A stretch of 14,801 bases of DNA from Bacteroidaceae bacterium (GCA_900752815.1 CAADWS010000030.1:1-14801), one strand, 5' to 3'; shown: positions 1 to 8,930, counted from the stretch's first letter. Numbers and translations are program-made. The notes: generated from the sequence alone by a model not told the origin.

Positions 1-352
1 GTTCGTTCTCCTCGCTGCCGGAAATGTAGACGCTCTTCAGTTTGGACGATTCGCCCCGCAACTTGAGCTTGCGGCCAGGTTCGGCCACAAAGTGGGTGCG
101 CGAATAATTGGGATAGAGCAGGGTGAGCACCATCGGACCGGGCAGTTCGCGCTCATACTTGAAGCGCCCGTCGAGCACGCGCACCGTGTCGATGCCGGGC
201 AGCAGACCTTCGTCATTGTAAATATAGAACTCCGTCTGGGTCAGCCCGCTGACCTCGCCGTCAAGATGAAAGCGGTTGTCGTCGTTCTGGCAGGCTGCCA
301 GCACACCAAGCTGAAACAGCAGCAATAACAGGGGGCGGAATCTCATAAGCAT
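1..352 (-). CDS. DUF4369-type lipoprotein, N-terminal part (runs off left edge)
   Basis: This is the 5' part of a gene that continues beyond base 1; about 117 codons are visible. The protein opens MLMRFRPLLLLLFQLGVLAAC, a short lipoprotein signal peptide with the lipobox LAAC and Cys21 as the predicted lipidated residue. The mature part (HLDGEVSGL, then IYNDEGLLPGIDTVRVLDGRF, then a Y-rich strand) matches the style of DUF4369, the beta-rich domain usually found in front of a thioredoxin-like TlpA/DsbE domain in Bacteroidales. A thioredoxin domain would lie outside the window, so redox function is inference only. Two starts are possible, at 352 or 346; both keep the signal peptide. A -7-like box lies upstream at 432-439. 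The gene follows the large lipoprotein in the same direction but is separated from it by two terminators, so it is probably a separate unit. Confidence 0.72.
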   Translation of the reverse strand, partial: MLMRFRPLLLLLFQLGVLAACQNDDNRFHLDGEVSGLTQTEFYIYNDEGLLPGIDTVRVLDGRFKYERELPGPMVLTLLYPNYSRTHFVAEPGRKLKLRGESSKLKSVYISGSEENE

Positions 353-431
353 GGATGAGGGGAAGAGAGTTGCGCGGCAAACGGCAGGAAAGGCTGCACA
401 CACGCCGCTGAGGTTCATTTTTTCTTTTTTA

Positions 432-439
432 CAAAGGTA
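432..439 (-). promoter_or_regulatory. Candidate -7 promoter element for the DUF4369 lipoprotein
   Basis: On the minus strand this reads TACCTTTG, a full match to the Bacteroidota -7 consensus TAnnTTTG. It lies about 80 nt upstream of the start codon at 352 and downstream of both terminators of the preceding gene. No good TTTG is seen 19-20 nt further upstream, so only half of the promoter is supported. Confidence 0.35.
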
Positions 440-495
440 GGCATTTCCGCATAGTTACGCCGCACGGCACAGCCAAAAATGGCAAAGAGCGGCCG

Positions 496-522
496 AAAAA
501 GCCGCCACCGGAATGGTGCGGC
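496..522 (-). terminator. Second, back-up terminator hairpin behind the large lipoprotein gene
   Basis: Minus-strand RNA folds GCCGCACC (522-515) against GGTGGCGGC (509-501), a GC-rich stem with one bulged G and a loop of five, directly followed by five T (500-496). It lies 15 nt downstream of the T-tract of the first terminator, so the two form a tandem pair. Confidence 0.5.
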
Positions 523-536
523 TCCGAAAACGGCAC

Positions 537-601
537 AAAAAAAGCGGACCTGCACAGCATCCGTATTCCCCGTTGCGGGAAAGGAGGCAGAGCAGGTCCG
601 C
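537..601 (-). terminator. Intrinsic terminator of the large lipoprotein gene
   Basis: A perfect 10-bp stem, GCGGACCTGC (601-592 read on minus) with GCAGGTCCGC (553-544), is followed by seven T (543-537). The 38-nt loop carries an inner TTCCC/GGGAA hairpin. The structure begins 57 nt after the stop codon of the upstream gene. Confidence 0.75.
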
Positions 602-658
602 GTATCAGTATGGTCGCTGCACCGCAATGTTGCGGACAGTGAATCCTGAATCTGTCAA

Positions 659-2359
659 TTACTTAACAAGGCTCTGGAAAGAAGCGTCGTTGAAGAGTTT
701 TGCAAACTCCAGATCCTTGGCAGCGTATGCCTTCAGCTTGCTGTCCTTGGCAATAGCTTCCTTCAGGTTGGTCAGAGCGAGAGCGTTCTCACCGTTGCGG
801 GCAGCAACGACAGCCTTCAGGTAGCTGGTCATAGCGTCGGGAGCAGCTACAGCAGAGAGGCTCTGGACAGCGCTCACATAGTCCTTGTTCAACAGCTGTG
901 CGAGAGCAGCGCTGTTGGTGTTGGTGCCAGCCAGGTTCTGAGCAGCCTGAGAGTAGTTACCCTTGGCTATGTTGAGGTTGCCGAGCACTTCGTTGTAGTT
1001 CTTTGCAGAAGTAGCACGTGACAAGCAGCTTTCAGCTTCAGCGAGGTTGCCTTCAGCCAAAGCTACGATAGCCTTGTTGGCGTTGATTTCAGCAACGTCA
1101 GACTTCTTGCTGGCAGCCTGTGCAAGGTAATTCTTGGCAGCAGCTACGTCACCCTTCTTGATAGCCAGACCGGCGAGGTTGTTGTATGCACGGTAGTCGC
1201 TGGGGTACTGCTTGGTAGTAGTCTTGTAGATGTCTTCCTTCTTGGCAGCGTCTTCAGTCAGCGTAGCAGCATAGAGAAGTTCCTCTACGGAAAGCTTGCT
1301 GGCATCTTCCTTGTACTGAGCCTCGATTTCGTCGTCAGTGCGGCCGATGAGGTTGTAGTTGATGGTCAGACGTGCGCGACGCAGTTCGGGCAGGATGGCG
1401 TCAGCCAGTTCGCTGAAAGCAGCGGAGAGGTTGCGGATCTGCTTTTCACGCTCTTCGGGATCCTGATACATGGAGAGCACGCGGAGGATAACATCCTTGT
1501 CCTGCATGTTGGAAGCGGAAACGAGTTCCTTGAAGCCTTCCCAGTCTTCTGCAGTGTACTTCTCGTCGAGGTCGGCAGAGAGGTCAATCTTCTTCAACTC
1601 GCCCTTAACGAAGTCGGCAGAAGTGTCCTGACGCTTTTCAGCCAGCTTGGTGTTGAAATCAAGCGCACCTTCGGGTGAAGCGTAAGCAGAGATTTCGATG
1701 TTTTCCAGCTGGAAGGTCTTCTGGTCAGCCTTGATTTCATTCAGCATCTTGACGAAGTCCTGGATGGAAACCGTCTTGAGCTCGCTGCTGCGTACCTTGG
1801 CCTGGTTGATGAGGTATTTGATCTGAGACTCCTGAGTCTTGGCAATAGCATACTGATAAGCGTCTTCGCCAAGAGCAGTGTTGCTGCCGAGAACGGTGCT
1901 GCTTACGAGAGTGGAAGTAGCAATCACGCCGTTGGCAATCTTCACTTCAGGCACCTTCACGGTCTTCTTGCCTACGCGGGCATCGAAAGTCAGATAGAGT
2001 TCGCTCGACTGCATGGCGGGCACATAGGTGAAGGTATTCTTCATCGTGTAGTTGCCACCCACCTTGTAGGAGATTTCCTGAGCATTGCCCTGTACCTTCT
2101 CACCCTGGAAGGATGCAGACTGGCCGGTAGCCTCGCCATTGGCATAACGGAGCACAGGAGTTACGGTTACAACAGCCTTCTTCTTCATGTACTTTTCGGG
2201 GAAGCGGCCGTTGATGGTTACGGGAACTTCACCGCCTACAGCCTCCAGCGGAGACGGAGTTACGGTAAAATTGTCAGCACTGAGTTCACCCAGCTTACTG
2301 CAGGAAGTAAGCGCTACACCTGATGCAAGTGCAAGTGAAAGGAACAATTTGTTTTGCAT
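659..2359 (-). CDS. Large lipoprotein with beta-rich, OmpA-like and TPR parts
   Basis: A 566-residue protein with signal peptide MQNKLFLSLALASGVALTSC; Cys20 in ALTSC is the predicted lipid attachment site. Residues 28-150 are beta-rich (TVTPSPLEAVGGEVPVTING and following), like an Ig-type or bacterial surface fold. Residues 180-335 look like an OmpA-family C-terminal domain: IEISAYASPEGALDFNTKLA followed by EKRQDTSADFV matches the usual pattern in which a strand, SPEG, N..LA..R and A..V are conserved, although a long helical insert (260-325) is present. Residues 356-566 form Ala-rich helical pairs of TPR type (YRAYNNLAGLAIKKGDVAAAKNYL is the clearest). The likely role is an envelope lipoprotein that contacts peptidoglycan and partner proteins; this is inference. 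Codon use is strongly biased, which suggests high expression. It has its own 5' leader and tandem terminators, so it is probably monocistronic. Confidence 0.85.
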   Translation of the reverse strand: MQNKLFLSLALASGVALTSCSKLGELSADNFTVTPSPLEAVGGEVPVTINGRFPEKYMKKKAVVTVTPVLRYANGEATGQSASFQGEKVQGNAQEISYKVGGNYTMKNTFTYVPAMQSSELYLTFDARVGKKTVKVPEVKIANGVIATSTLVSSTVLGSNTALGEDAYQYAIAKTQESQIKYLINQAKVRSSELKTVSIQDFVKMLNEIKADQKTFQLENIEISAYASPEGALDFNTKLAEKRQDTSADFVKGELKKIDLSADLDEKYTAEDWEGFKELVSASNMQDKDVILRVLSMYQDPEEREKQIRNLSAAFSELADAILPELRRARLTINYNLIGRTDDEIEAQYKEDASKLSVEELLYAATLTEDAAKKEDIYKTTTKQYPSDYRAYNNLAGLAIKKGDVAAAKNYLAQAASKKSDVAEINANKAIVALAEGNLAEAESCLSRATSAKNYNEVLGNLNIAKGNYSQAAQNLAGTNTNSAALAQLLNKDYVSAVQSLSAVAAPDAMTSYLKAVVAARNGENALALTNLKEAIAKDSKLKAYAAKDLEFAKLFNDASFQSLVK

Positions 2360-2533
2360 AATTCTATAAGATTTTTGTCTTTAGTTTTTTTCTTTCCTAG
2401 TTTTCCAACACAGCAAGAGAGAAGGGGATAAACGCAGTTTGTGCCCTTTGTCCGCACCGTTCAGCCAATCCTTTGAAAAAGACGGCGACAATGTTGCAGG
2501 ACAGCCGACACATACCTACACATAAACCCGCGG

Positions 2534-2541
2534 CAAATTTA
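2534..2541 (-). promoter_or_regulatory. Candidate -7 element and long leader of the large lipoprotein
   Basis: The minus strand reads TAAATTTG, a full match to TAnnTTTG. No -33 element is evident at the expected distance. If this promoter is used, the transcript would carry a 5' leader of about 165 nt before the start at 2359. I see no strong hairpin or recognisable riboswitch in that leader; the last 45 nt before the start are A/T-rich. Confidence 0.35.
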
Positions 2542-2652
2542 CGTATTTGAAACGATACGGCCCTACTTTCCACACATTTTTTTAAGGGCTCAGGAGGGAT
2601 TTTCTGCACATTTCGCAAGAAAACGATGCCGGAGCAATACAAAAAAGCAGAA

Positions 2653-3501
2653 TCAGGCCACTTTATCGCGCTTTTCGCCCAATGCACGGCACTTTTTCCC
2701 GCCCAGCAGGCAGTAAAGTCCGAGCACGACAAAGGGGATGCTCAAGAGCTGTCCCTGATTGAGTCCGATGGTCTCAACCATGGTGAGTTCCCACGGTTCC
2801 TGCACCTCCTTGAACATCTCTACAAAGAAACGGAAAGCGAAGATGCTCGTCAGGCACCAGCCGAAGTAAAAACCTGTGCCCACCTTCTCCTTCCAGCGGC
2901 GGTAAAAGGCCAGCGTCAGCAGGAAGAAGACGAAATAAGCCACGGCTTCGTAGAGCTGCCCGGGATGCCGCGGAAAATCTTCGCCCAGGCGGAGAAACAC
3001 AAATCCCCAGTCGCCACCGGTGGGCTTGCCCACGATTTCGGAATTCATGAGGTTGCCCAAACGGATGCAGCAGGCGGTAATGGGCGTAACTATGGCGATA
3101 TTGTCGAGCACGCGCATCAGATTGAGACGGGTGCGGCGCACATACAGCCACAAGGCCAGCATCAGCCCCAATGTGCCGCCGTGCGATGCCAGACCGGCAT
3201 AGCCCGTACAGCGCCAGCCTTCGGCGGTCTGACGGATGGGCAGCAGCATCTCGATGGGATGTGACAGAAAATAGCCGGGCTGATAAAGCAGGCAGTGCCC
3301 CAGGCGGGCACCGACCAGAATGCCGACAAAGCAATAGAGGAAGAGGGGCTCGAACTTGTCATCGCCCAGCTGCTGCTGCCGGTAGAGACGCAGCATGAGC
3401 AAATAGGCGGCGGCCAGGCCGATGCACCAGAACAAAGAATACCAGCGGAGCTCCAGCGGGCCCAGCGAAAAGGCAACGGTATCGGGATTCCAGAAAACCA
3501 T
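2653..3501 (-). CDS. lgt: Prolipoprotein diacylglyceryl transferase
   Basis: This inner-membrane enzyme moves the diacylglyceryl group of phosphatidylglycerol onto the lipobox cysteine of prolipoproteins, the first step of lipoprotein maturation. The 282-residue length is normal. The family signatures are all visible: GARLGH (64-69), ASHGG (105-109, with His107 equivalent to the essential E. coli His103), RLGNLMNSEIVG (147-158, containing the conserved Arg, Asn and Glu), HPGQLYE (179-185) and the late Arg224 in FRFF. Seven hydrophobic stretches fit the known membrane topology. The C-terminal tail (KKCRALGEKRDKVA) is polar and cytoplasmic. The gene follows ychF in the same direction after 163 nt of structured spacer. 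Two lipoprotein genes, its substrates in principle, lie directly downstream. Confidence 0.96.
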   Translation of the reverse strand: MVFWNPDTVAFSLGPLELRWYSLFWCIGLAAAYLLMLRLYRQQQLGDDKFEPLFLYCFVGILVGARLGHCLLYQPGYFLSHPIEMLLPIRQTAEGWRCTGYAGLASHGGTLGLMLALWLYVRRTRLNLMRVLDNIAIVTPITACCIRLGNLMNSEIVGKPTGGDWGFVFLRLGEDFPRHPGQLYEAVAYFVFFLLTLAFYRRWKEKVGTGFYFGWCLTSIFAFRFFVEMFKEVQEPWELTMVETIGLNQGQLLSIPFVVLGLYCLLGGKKCRALGEKRDKVA

Positions 3502-3523
3502 AAGCAGGAAGTTTTTCCCCTCG

Positions 3524-3593
3524 CTGACAGGCTCTCCTCCTGTCCGGAGGAAAGTCAGGCGGCACCGGGAGGGGACAGGATTCCAGTGCCGCC
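3524..3593 (-). other. Structured leader upstream of lgt
   Basis: This spacer contains overlapping inverted repeats: TCCTCC 3535-3540 with GGAGGA 3546-3551, nested inside CTGAC 3524-3528 with GTCAG 3554-3558; CCTGTCC 3539-3545 with GGACAGG 3573-3579; and GGCGGCAC 3558-3565 with GTGCCGCC 3586-3593. The first and second pairings share bases and exclude each other. It would be the 5' leader of lgt on the minus strand. No known riboswitch is recognised and there is no T-tract after any stem. Confidence 0.35.
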
Positions 3594-3639
3594 CGCGTAA
3601 TAAAGAAAAGGATAAATGTTTGAAAGGAAAACGGTGGAA

Positions 3640-3657
3640 GCGCCGTCCGGACGGCGC
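3640..3657 (-). terminator. GC-rich palindrome directly after ychF
   Basis: GCGCCGTCCGGACGGCGC is a perfect 18-nt palindrome starting 7 nt after the ychF stop codon. On minus-strand RNA it gives a strong hairpin followed by TTCCACCGTTTTCC, a poor T-tract. It could be a weak terminator, an attenuating structure before lgt, or a 3'-end stabiliser. Confidence 0.4.
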
Positions 3658-3664
3658 GCATTAC

Positions 3665-4768
3665 TTATACGTTGAAACGGAAATGCATGATGTCACCATC
3701 CTGCACCACGTAGTCTTTTCCCTCGACGTGCAGCAGACCGGCTTCACGCACCGCGGCTTCGGAGCCCAGACGCACATAGTCGTCATACTTGATGACTTCG
3801 GCACGAATGAAGCCTTTTTCAAAATCGGTGTGGATGACACCGGCACATTGCGGAGCCTTCCAGCCGCGGCGGTAAGTCCAGGCACGCACCTCCATCTTGC
3901 CGGCCGTCAGGAAGGTTTCCAGATTCAGCATCTTATAGGCAGCCTTGATGAGGCGGTTGCAGCCGCTCTCCTCGAGCCCCACATCCTGCAGGAACATCTG
4001 GCGCTCCTCATAGGTTTCGAGTTCGGCAATGTCGGCTTCGGTCTGCGCAGCGAGCACCAGCACTTCGGCGTTCTCGTCCTTGACCGCCTCGCGCACCCGC
4101 TCCACATAGGCGTTGCCGGTGGCCGCACTGCCTTCGTCTACGTTGCACACATAGAGCACGGGCTTGGCGGTAAGCAGGAAGAGTCCGCGGGCTGCCTTCT
4201 CCTCGTCTTTCGATTCGAAGCTGACGCTGCGGGCCGACTTGCCCTGCAACAGAGCCTCACGGTAGGCCATGAGTACGTCATATTCAATCTTGGCATTCTT
4301 GTCGCCGCCCACCTGGGCCACTTTCTCCACGCGCCGAATACGGTTCTCCACCGTCTCCAGGTCCTTGAGCTGCAACTCGGTGTCGATGATTTCCTTGTCG
4401 CGCACGGGGTCAACGCTGCCGTCCACATGCACCACATTGCCGTCATCAAAACAGCGCAGCACGTGAATGATGGCGTCCGTCTCGCGGATATTGCCCAGGA
4501 ACTGGTTGCCCAAGCCTTCACCCTTCGAAGCGCCCTTCACCAGACCGGCAATGTCGACAATCTCAACCGTGGTGGGCACAATGCGGTCGGGCTCCACAAG
4601 TTCGGCCAGCTTGGCCAGCCGCTCGTCGGGCACGGTGATGACGCCCACGTTGGGCTCGATGGTGCAGAACGGGAAGTTGGCCGACTGCGCCTTGGCGTTG
4701 CTCAAACAGTTGAAAAGGGTCGATTTGCCCACATTGGGCAAACCGACTATACCACATTGTAAACTCAT
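3665..4768 (-). CDS. ychF: Redox-regulated OBG-family ATPase YchF
   Basis: A 367-residue P-loop protein of the usual length for YchF/OLA1, a conserved ribosome-associated ATPase implicated in translation and stress responses. The G1 loop is GLPNVGKST (9-17). Asp-Ile-Ala-Gly ([16 protein letters not shown]) gives the G3 motif. The G4 position reads NVDE in place of the GTPase NKxD, which is the known reason that YchF prefers ATP. The C-terminal part ([31 protein letters not shown] and onwards, ending [16 protein letters not shown]) is the TGS-like ACT/TGS domain. A -7-like box (4799-4806) suggests its own promoter; yitT lies 77 nt upstream in the same direction. Nothing is missing or truncated. 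Confidence 0.97.
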   Translation of the reverse strand: MSLQCGIVGLPNVGKSTLFNCLSNAKAQSANFPFCTIEPNVGVITVPDERLAKLAELVEPDRIVPTTVEIVDIAGLVKGASKGEGLGNQFLGNIRETDAIIHVLRCFDDGNVVHVDGSVDPVRDKEIIDTELQLKDLETVENRIRRVEKVAQVGGDKNAKIEYDVLMAYREALLQGKSARSVSFESKDEEKAARGLFLLTAKPVLYVCNVDEGSAATGNAYVERVREAVKDENAEVLVLAAQTEADIAELETYEERQMFLQDVGLEESGCNRLIKAAYKMLNLETFLTAGKMEVRAWTYRRGWKAPQCAGVIHTDFEKGFIRAEVIKYDDYVRLGSEAAVREAGLLHVEGKDYVVQDGDIMHFRFNV

Positions 4769-4798
4769 ATTTTCTTTTATTTTTTATCTTTCGGAGGG

Positions 4799-4806
4799 CA
4801 AAGTTA
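4799..4806 (-). promoter_or_regulatory. Candidate -7 element for ychF
   Basis: The minus strand reads TAACTTTG (match to TAnnTTTG), 30 nt upstream of the ychF start, giving a plausible leader of about 25 nt. No clear -33 TTTG is seen. Confidence 0.4.
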
Positions 4807-4845
4807 CTGATTTTTCCTTATCTGCGTCCCTTTGCCCCGCGGAAA

Positions 4846-5793
4846 TCATTTCTTCTCGGCCTTCACCTTGATGCGGTCGAAGCCTTCGCCGAAGACACCG
4901 ATGACCTTCGACTGCGAAACGAAGGCATTGGGATCGATGCTCTGGATAATGCGGAAGATGTTCGTACTTTCGCTCTTCTTGGCGAGCACGACGAGCACCT
5001 TGCGCTCCTGCTTGGTGTACCAGCCCTGACCGTTGAGCACCGTCACGCCACGGTGAGTAGCCGTGATGGCTGCGGCGATGTCCTCATACTTGCTGGAGAA
5101 GATGAAGAACTGTACCGACTGCCGCCCGCGGTCCACCACGTAGTCGAGCAGGATGTTCGTGATGAGCAACGTGCAGTAGCCATAGAGCAGGCGGTCAATG
5201 CTTGCGCCGGGCAACAGCAGGCTTGAAGTGACAATGATGAAATCGCAGAGCATCATCATCTGCCCCAGCGTCACATCCTTGTATTTATTGATGATAGCCG
5301 CAATAATGTCGGTACCTCCCGTCGAACCGTTGCTCAGAAACACCATGCCCAAGCCGATACCTTCGATGGCGGCTCCCAGTATGCACGACAGGAAAATGTT
5401 GTCCTGCACTATCTGCGGCGGATAGCCCGCTCCCACGCAGGTCAGCTCGGGATGGAAGGAGCCGTAGTAAATCATGACTTCCTTGATGAAGCCCAGCAAA
5501 AAGGTCAGCATGAAGACGGCATAAATGGTCTTCACGCAGAATTTCCATCCCAGCACACGGATGGCAATGCTCAGCAGAATGATGTTCACCAGAAAGAAGG
5601 TGTACTGCACCGGAAAGCCCGTGCCATAGAAGATGACGGCACCTGCACCGGCCACACCGCCCGTCGTAATCTGATAGGGCAGCTGGAAGCAGTTGAAACC
5701 CACGGCGTAGCAAATCAGTCCGAAAGTGATGAACAGGTAATCGCGGATTTCCTGAAACAGGCTCGGTCGAATGGTAATGGAAGTCGGCTTCAT
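4846..5793 (-). CDS. YitT family membrane protein with DUF2179 domain
   Basis: A 315-residue integral membrane protein. The N-terminal two thirds contain five to six hydrophobic segments (from YLFITFGLICYAVGFNCFQL to LLYGYCTLLITNILLDYVVD) with the family hallmarks LPYQITTGGVAG and FLSNGSTGGTDI. The C-terminal part (about 220-315, SVQFFIFSSKYEDIAAAI, then HRGVTVLNGQGWYTKQERKV, then IDPNAFVSQSKVIGVFGEGF) is a soluble DUF2179 domain. The family is widespread and its transported substrate is not established. The gene follows leuS by 79 nt with no obvious promoter of its own, so co-transcription with leuS is likely. Confidence 0.93.
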   Translation of the reverse strand: MKPTSITIRPSLFQEIRDYLFITFGLICYAVGFNCFQLPYQITTGGVAGAGAVIFYGTGFPVQYTFFLVNIILLSIAIRVLGWKFCVKTIYAVFMLTFLLGFIKEVMIYYGSFHPELTCVGAGYPPQIVQDNIFLSCILGAAIEGIGLGMVFLSNGSTGGTDIIAAIINKYKDVTLGQMMMLCDFIIVTSSLLLPGASIDRLLYGYCTLLITNILLDYVVDRGRQSVQFFIFSSKYEDIAAAITATHRGVTVLNGQGWYTKQERKVLVVLAKKSESTNIFRIIQSIDPNAFVSQSKVIGVFGEGFDRIKVKAEKK

Positions 5794-5810
5794 GTCTCTT
5801 GCTGTTTTTC

Positions 5811-5870
5811 AACGCAGAAAAGGAGTGAGCTTCTCCTTTTCCGAAGCCCGCCCCTTTTCCTTGCTGCGTT
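5811..5870 (-). other. Nested hairpin between leuS and the YitT gene
   Basis: GAAAAGGAG (5817-5825) pairs perfectly with CTCCTTTTC (5833-5841) around a 7-nt loop, and AACGCAG (5811-5817) can pair with CTGCGTT (5864-5870) outside it. There is no T-tract after the stem on the minus strand, so I do not call it a terminator; it may be a processing or stability element within a leuS-yitT transcript. Confidence 0.35.
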
Positions 5871-5872
5871 TG

Positions 5873-8713
5873 TTATTTTTTAAGTACGATATTCACGATT
5901 TTTCCAGGTACGACAATCACCTTCACCACCTGCATGCCTTCCAGATACTTCTGCGCCTGCTCGTCGGCGAGTGCCGCCTTTTCGATTTCCTCACGGGTGG
6001 CCGTGGCCGGGAAATCAAGTGTGAAGCGGGTCTTGCCGTTGAAGGAAACGCTCAGCGTCACGCTGTCCTCCTTGAGATACTCCTCGTCGAAGGCAGGCCA
6101 GGGAGCGTCGCACACGGTACCGGTGTGTCCCAGCAGATGCCACAGTTCCTCACAGATGTGCGGTGTGAACGGTGCCATCAAGGCCACCAGCTGCTCCAGC
6201 ACCGCACGGCTGACGCACTTCTGCTGTGCCAGTTCGCCCACGGCTATCATGAAGGCCGGCACCGAGGTGTTGTAGGAGAACACTTCAATGTCCTCGCTCA
6301 CCTTCTTGATGAGCTTGTGCAGCGACTTGAGATTTTCGCGCGTCGGCGCCTCATCGGTCACGGCCAGTTCGCCCTGACGGTCGAAGAAAAGGTTCCACGC
6401 CTTCCGCAGGAAGCGGAAACAGCCGTCGATGCCGTTCGAATCCCAAGGCTTGCTCTGGTTGATAGGCCCGAGGAACATTTCATAAAGGCGCAAGGTGTCG
6501 GCACCATATTTCTCGACAATCATGTCGGGGTTCACGACGTTGTACATCGACTTCGACATTTTCTCCACAGCCCAGCCGCAGACATATTTGCCGTCCTCCA
6601 GCACAAATTCGGCCGTGGCATATTCCGGTCGCCAGGCCTTGAAGGCCTCAAGGTCGAGCACGTCATTCTGCACGATGTTCACGTCGACGTGGATGGGCGT
6701 CGTTTCATACTGGTCCTTGAGTCCGAGCGACACGAAGGTATTCGTATCCTTGATGCGGTACACAAAGTTGGAACGGCCCTGAATCATACCCTGGTTCACC
6801 AGCTTGCGGAACGGCTCCTCCTGGCACGAAACGCCCAGGTCGAAGAGGAACTTGTTCCAGAAGCGGCTATAGATGAGGTGACCCGTGGCGTGTTCCGAAC
6901 CGCCGACATAAAGGTCAACGTTCTGCCAGTAGGCATCCTCCTCACGCCCCACGAGCGCCTCGTGGTTGCGCGGGTCCATATAGCGCAGATAATAGGCCGA
7001 CGAACCGGCAAAGCCCGGCATCGTGGAAAGTTCCATGGGGAACACCGTGCGGCCGTTGATTTCCGTATTGGCCACCACGCAGCGCTTTTCCGTGTCCCAT
7101 GCCCAGCATTCGGCGTTGCCCAAAGGCGGCTCGCCGGTTTCGGTAGGCAGGAATTTCTTTACTTCCGGCAGTTCGATGGGCAGACATTCGCCGGGAATCA
7201 TCTGCGGCATGCCGTCCTTATAATATACGGGGAAGGGCTCGCCCCAGTAGCGCTGGCGACTGAAGATGGCGTCGCGCAGGCGGTAGTTCACCTTCACGCG
7301 GCCCAGCCCGTTTTCTTCCACAAACTTCTTGGTGGCGGCGATGGCTTCCTTCACCGTCAGTCCGTTGAGACTGAAGCCATGCAGCGTCTCCTTGCCGGCG
7401 GCAGGCGAGTTCATCACGATGCCCTCCTTGGCGTCATAGCTCTCCTCGCTCACGTCGGCACCCTCGATGAGCGGCACTACGGGCAGGCCGAAGTGACGCG
7501 CAAAGGCATAGTCGCGCGAGTCGTGGGCGGGCACGGCCATAATGGCGCCCGTGCCATATCCGGCCAGCACATAGTCGGAAATCCAGACGGGGATGGCATC
7601 GCCCGTAAACGGATTCACGGCGTAGCTGCCCGAGAAGACACCCGTCACGCGGCGGTCGGCAATGCGCTCCCGCTCCGTGCGCTTCTTCGTGGCCTCCAGA
7701 TAGGCCTCCACCTCAGCCTGCTGCTCAGGCGTGGTGAGTTGCGCCACCAGTTCGCTCTCCGGCGCCAGCACCATGAAGGTCACGCCGAAGATGGTGTCGG
7801 CACGGGTGGTGAATATCGTGAAACTGAGGTCGCTGTCCTTCACGCGGAACTGCATCTCCGTTCCTTCCGAACGGCCTATCCAGTTGCGCTGCGTCTCCTT
7901 CAGCGAGTCGGTCCAGTCGAGCGTGTCAAGGCCGTCGAGCAGGCGCTGAGCATAAGCCGAAACGCGCAGACACCACTGCTGCATCTTCTTCTGCACCACA
8001 GGATAGCCGCCGCGTTCGCTCACGCCGTCCACCACCTCGTCGTTGGCCAGCACCGTGCCCAGCTGCGGGCACCAGTTCACCATTGTCTCGCCCAGATAGG
8101 CGATGCGGTAGTTCATCAGCGTCTGCTGCTGCTCCTTCTCGCTCATGGCCTTCCATTCGGCGGCGGTGAACGTCAGTTCCTCAGAGCAGGCAGCCTCAAC
8201 CCCCTCCGTGCCGTTGGCCTCGAAGGCCTCCACGAGCCGGCTGATGGGAAGCGCCTTGCCCTGCGCACGGTCATAATAGGAGCCGAACATCTGCTGGAAA
8301 GCCCATTGCGTCCACTGGTAATACTCCGGGTCGCAGGTGCGGATTTCGCGATCCCAGTCGAAGCTGAACCCGATTTTGTCCAGCTGCTCGCGGTAGCGGT
8401 CAATGTTCTTCACCGTCGTCACAGCCGGGTGCTGCCCCGTCTGGATGGCATACTGCTCCGCAGGCAGACCATAGGCGTCATAGCCCATCGGATTGAGCAC
8501 GTTGAACCCCTTCTGCCGCTTGTAGCGGGCATAGATGTCCGAGGCGATATATCCGAGCGGATGGCCCACATGCAGTCCCGCGCCCGAAGGGTAGGGGAAC
8601 ATATTGAGCACATAATACTTGGGCTTGTCCGAAGTAGCCTCCACGTGGTAGGTTTTCTCCCGGGCCCAGGTTTCGCGCCACTTCTTTTCTATTTCTCTGA
8701 AGTTGTATTCCAT
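5873..8713 (-). CDS. leuS: Leucyl-tRNA synthetase
   Basis: A class I aminoacyl-tRNA synthetase that charges tRNA-Leu in the cytoplasm. I use the start at 8713 ([16 protein letters not shown]), which gives 946 residues. An open frame extends to 8914, but the extra codons run across the promoter and look non-coding. The ATP-binding HIGH motif is HVGH (48-51) in [15 protein letters not shown], and KMSKS is present exactly (718-722). The editing domain is visible: a T-rich stretch [12 protein letters not shown] and [18 protein letters not shown], which carries the conserved Asp that guards against misacylation. The CP1 insertion and the C-terminal anticodon-binding and leucine-specific region (ending [17 protein letters not shown]) are intact. 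It has a textbook Bacteroidota promoter and probably also carries yitT downstream. Confidence 0.97.
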   Translation of the reverse strand: MEYNFREIEKKWRETWAREKTYHVEATSDKPKYYVLNMFPYPSGAGLHVGHPLGYIASDIYARYKRQKGFNVLNPMGYDAYGLPAEQYAIQTGQHPAVTTVKNIDRYREQLDKIGFSFDWDREIRTCDPEYYQWTQWAFQQMFGSYYDRAQGKALPISRLVEAFEANGTEGVEAACSEELTFTAAEWKAMSEKEQQQTLMNYRIAYLGETMVNWCPQLGTVLANDEVVDGVSERGGYPVVQKKMQQWCLRVSAYAQRLLDGLDTLDWTDSLKETQRNWIGRSEGTEMQFRVKDSDLSFTIFTTRADTIFGVTFMVLAPESELVAQLTTPEQQAEVEAYLEATKKRTERERIADRRVTGVFSGSYAVNPFTGDAIPVWISDYVLAGYGTGAIMAVPAHDSRDYAFARHFGLPVVPLIEGADVSEESYDAKEGIVMNSPAAGKETLHGFSLNGLTVKEAIAATKKFVEENGLGRVKVNYRLRDAIFSRQRYWGEPFPVYYKDGMPQMIPGECLPIELPEVKKFLPTETGEPPLGNAECWAWDTEKRCVVANTEINGRTVFPMELSTMPGFAGSSAYYLRYMDPRNHEALVGREEDAYWQNVDLYVGGSEHATGHLIYSRFWNKFLFDLGVSCQEEPFRKLVNQGMIQGRSNFVYRIKDTNTFVSLGLKDQYETTPIHVDVNIVQNDVLDLEAFKAWRPEYATAEFVLEDGKYVCGWAVEKMSKSMYNVVNPDMIVEKYGADTLRLYEMFLGPINQSKPWDSNGIDGCFRFLRKAWNLFFDRQGELAVTDEAPTRENLKSLHKLIKKVSEDIEVFSYNTSVPAFMIAVGELAQQKCVSRAVLEQLVALMAPFTPHICEELWHLLGHTGTVCDAPWPAFDEEYLKEDSVTLSVSFNGKTRFTLDFPATATREEIEKAALADEQAQKYLEGMQVVKVIVVPGKIVNIVLKK

Positions 8714-8742
8714 TATGATTAAGGTATATTTTGTTTTGTTGG

Positions 8743-8773
8743 CAAAATTAGTGCAAACCAACCGAAACGCAAA
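8743..8773 (-). promoter_or_regulatory. leuS promoter (-33 TTTG, 19-nt spacer, -7 TAATTTTG)
   Basis: On the minus strand TTTG (8773-8770), exactly 19 nt, then TAATTTTG (8750-8743) match the Bacteroidota housekeeping promoter fully. Transcription should start near 8737, giving a leader of about 25 nt and fixing the start codon at 8713. Confidence 0.78.
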
Positions 8774-8842
8774 GCGAAAAGTGAAAAAACAGCAGGAAGC
8801 CTTCCGCCGGTCCGCCGGCACTGACGGCCGCACACGCGCAAC

Positions 8843-8868
8843 GTGCCCGGCGCGGTCATGCCCGGCAC
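8843..8868. repeat. GC-rich imperfect inverted repeat in the leuS/yczE divergent region
   Basis: GTGCCCGGC (8843-8851) and GCCCGGCAC (8860-8868) pair with a single C-C mismatch over an 8-nt loop. It lies upstream of both predicted promoters, so it is outside both transcripts. It could be a protein-binding site or simply GC-rich chance symmetry. Confidence 0.3.
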
Positions 8869-8922
8869 CAGCCTGCGCGCCATTTTCCCGGACGGCAGCC
8901 AGCAGATTTAGCAAAAAATCCT

Positions 8923-8930
8923 TAATTTTG
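8923..8930 (+). promoter_or_regulatory. Candidate -7 element for the YczE-like gene
   Basis: TAATTTTG matches TAnnTTTG fully and lies 23 nt before the ATG at 8954. The -33 position carries no TTTG, so the promoter is only half supported. Confidence 0.42.

Noticed and set aside
415..627. 70-codon minus-strand frame behind the large lipoprotein
   Set aside because: It lies over both terminator hairpins and the candidate promoter of the next gene, and the translation looks random.
3422..4762. Open frame of 446 codons on the plus strand opposite ychF and lgt
   Set aside because: It spans two well-supported genes, has shadow-like His/Val-rich composition and no recognisable domain.
5771..8722. 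Open frame of 983 codons on the plus strand opposite leuS
   Set aside because: It is His/Arg/Leu-rich with no family features and mirrors leuS exactly. Long antisense frames are a by-product of the codon bias of a GC-rich gene, and leuS has every expected motif.
8714..8914. N-terminal extension of leuS
   Set aside because: The extra codons run through the consensus leuS promoter at 8743-8773; the synthetase family starts at [12 protein letters not shown].
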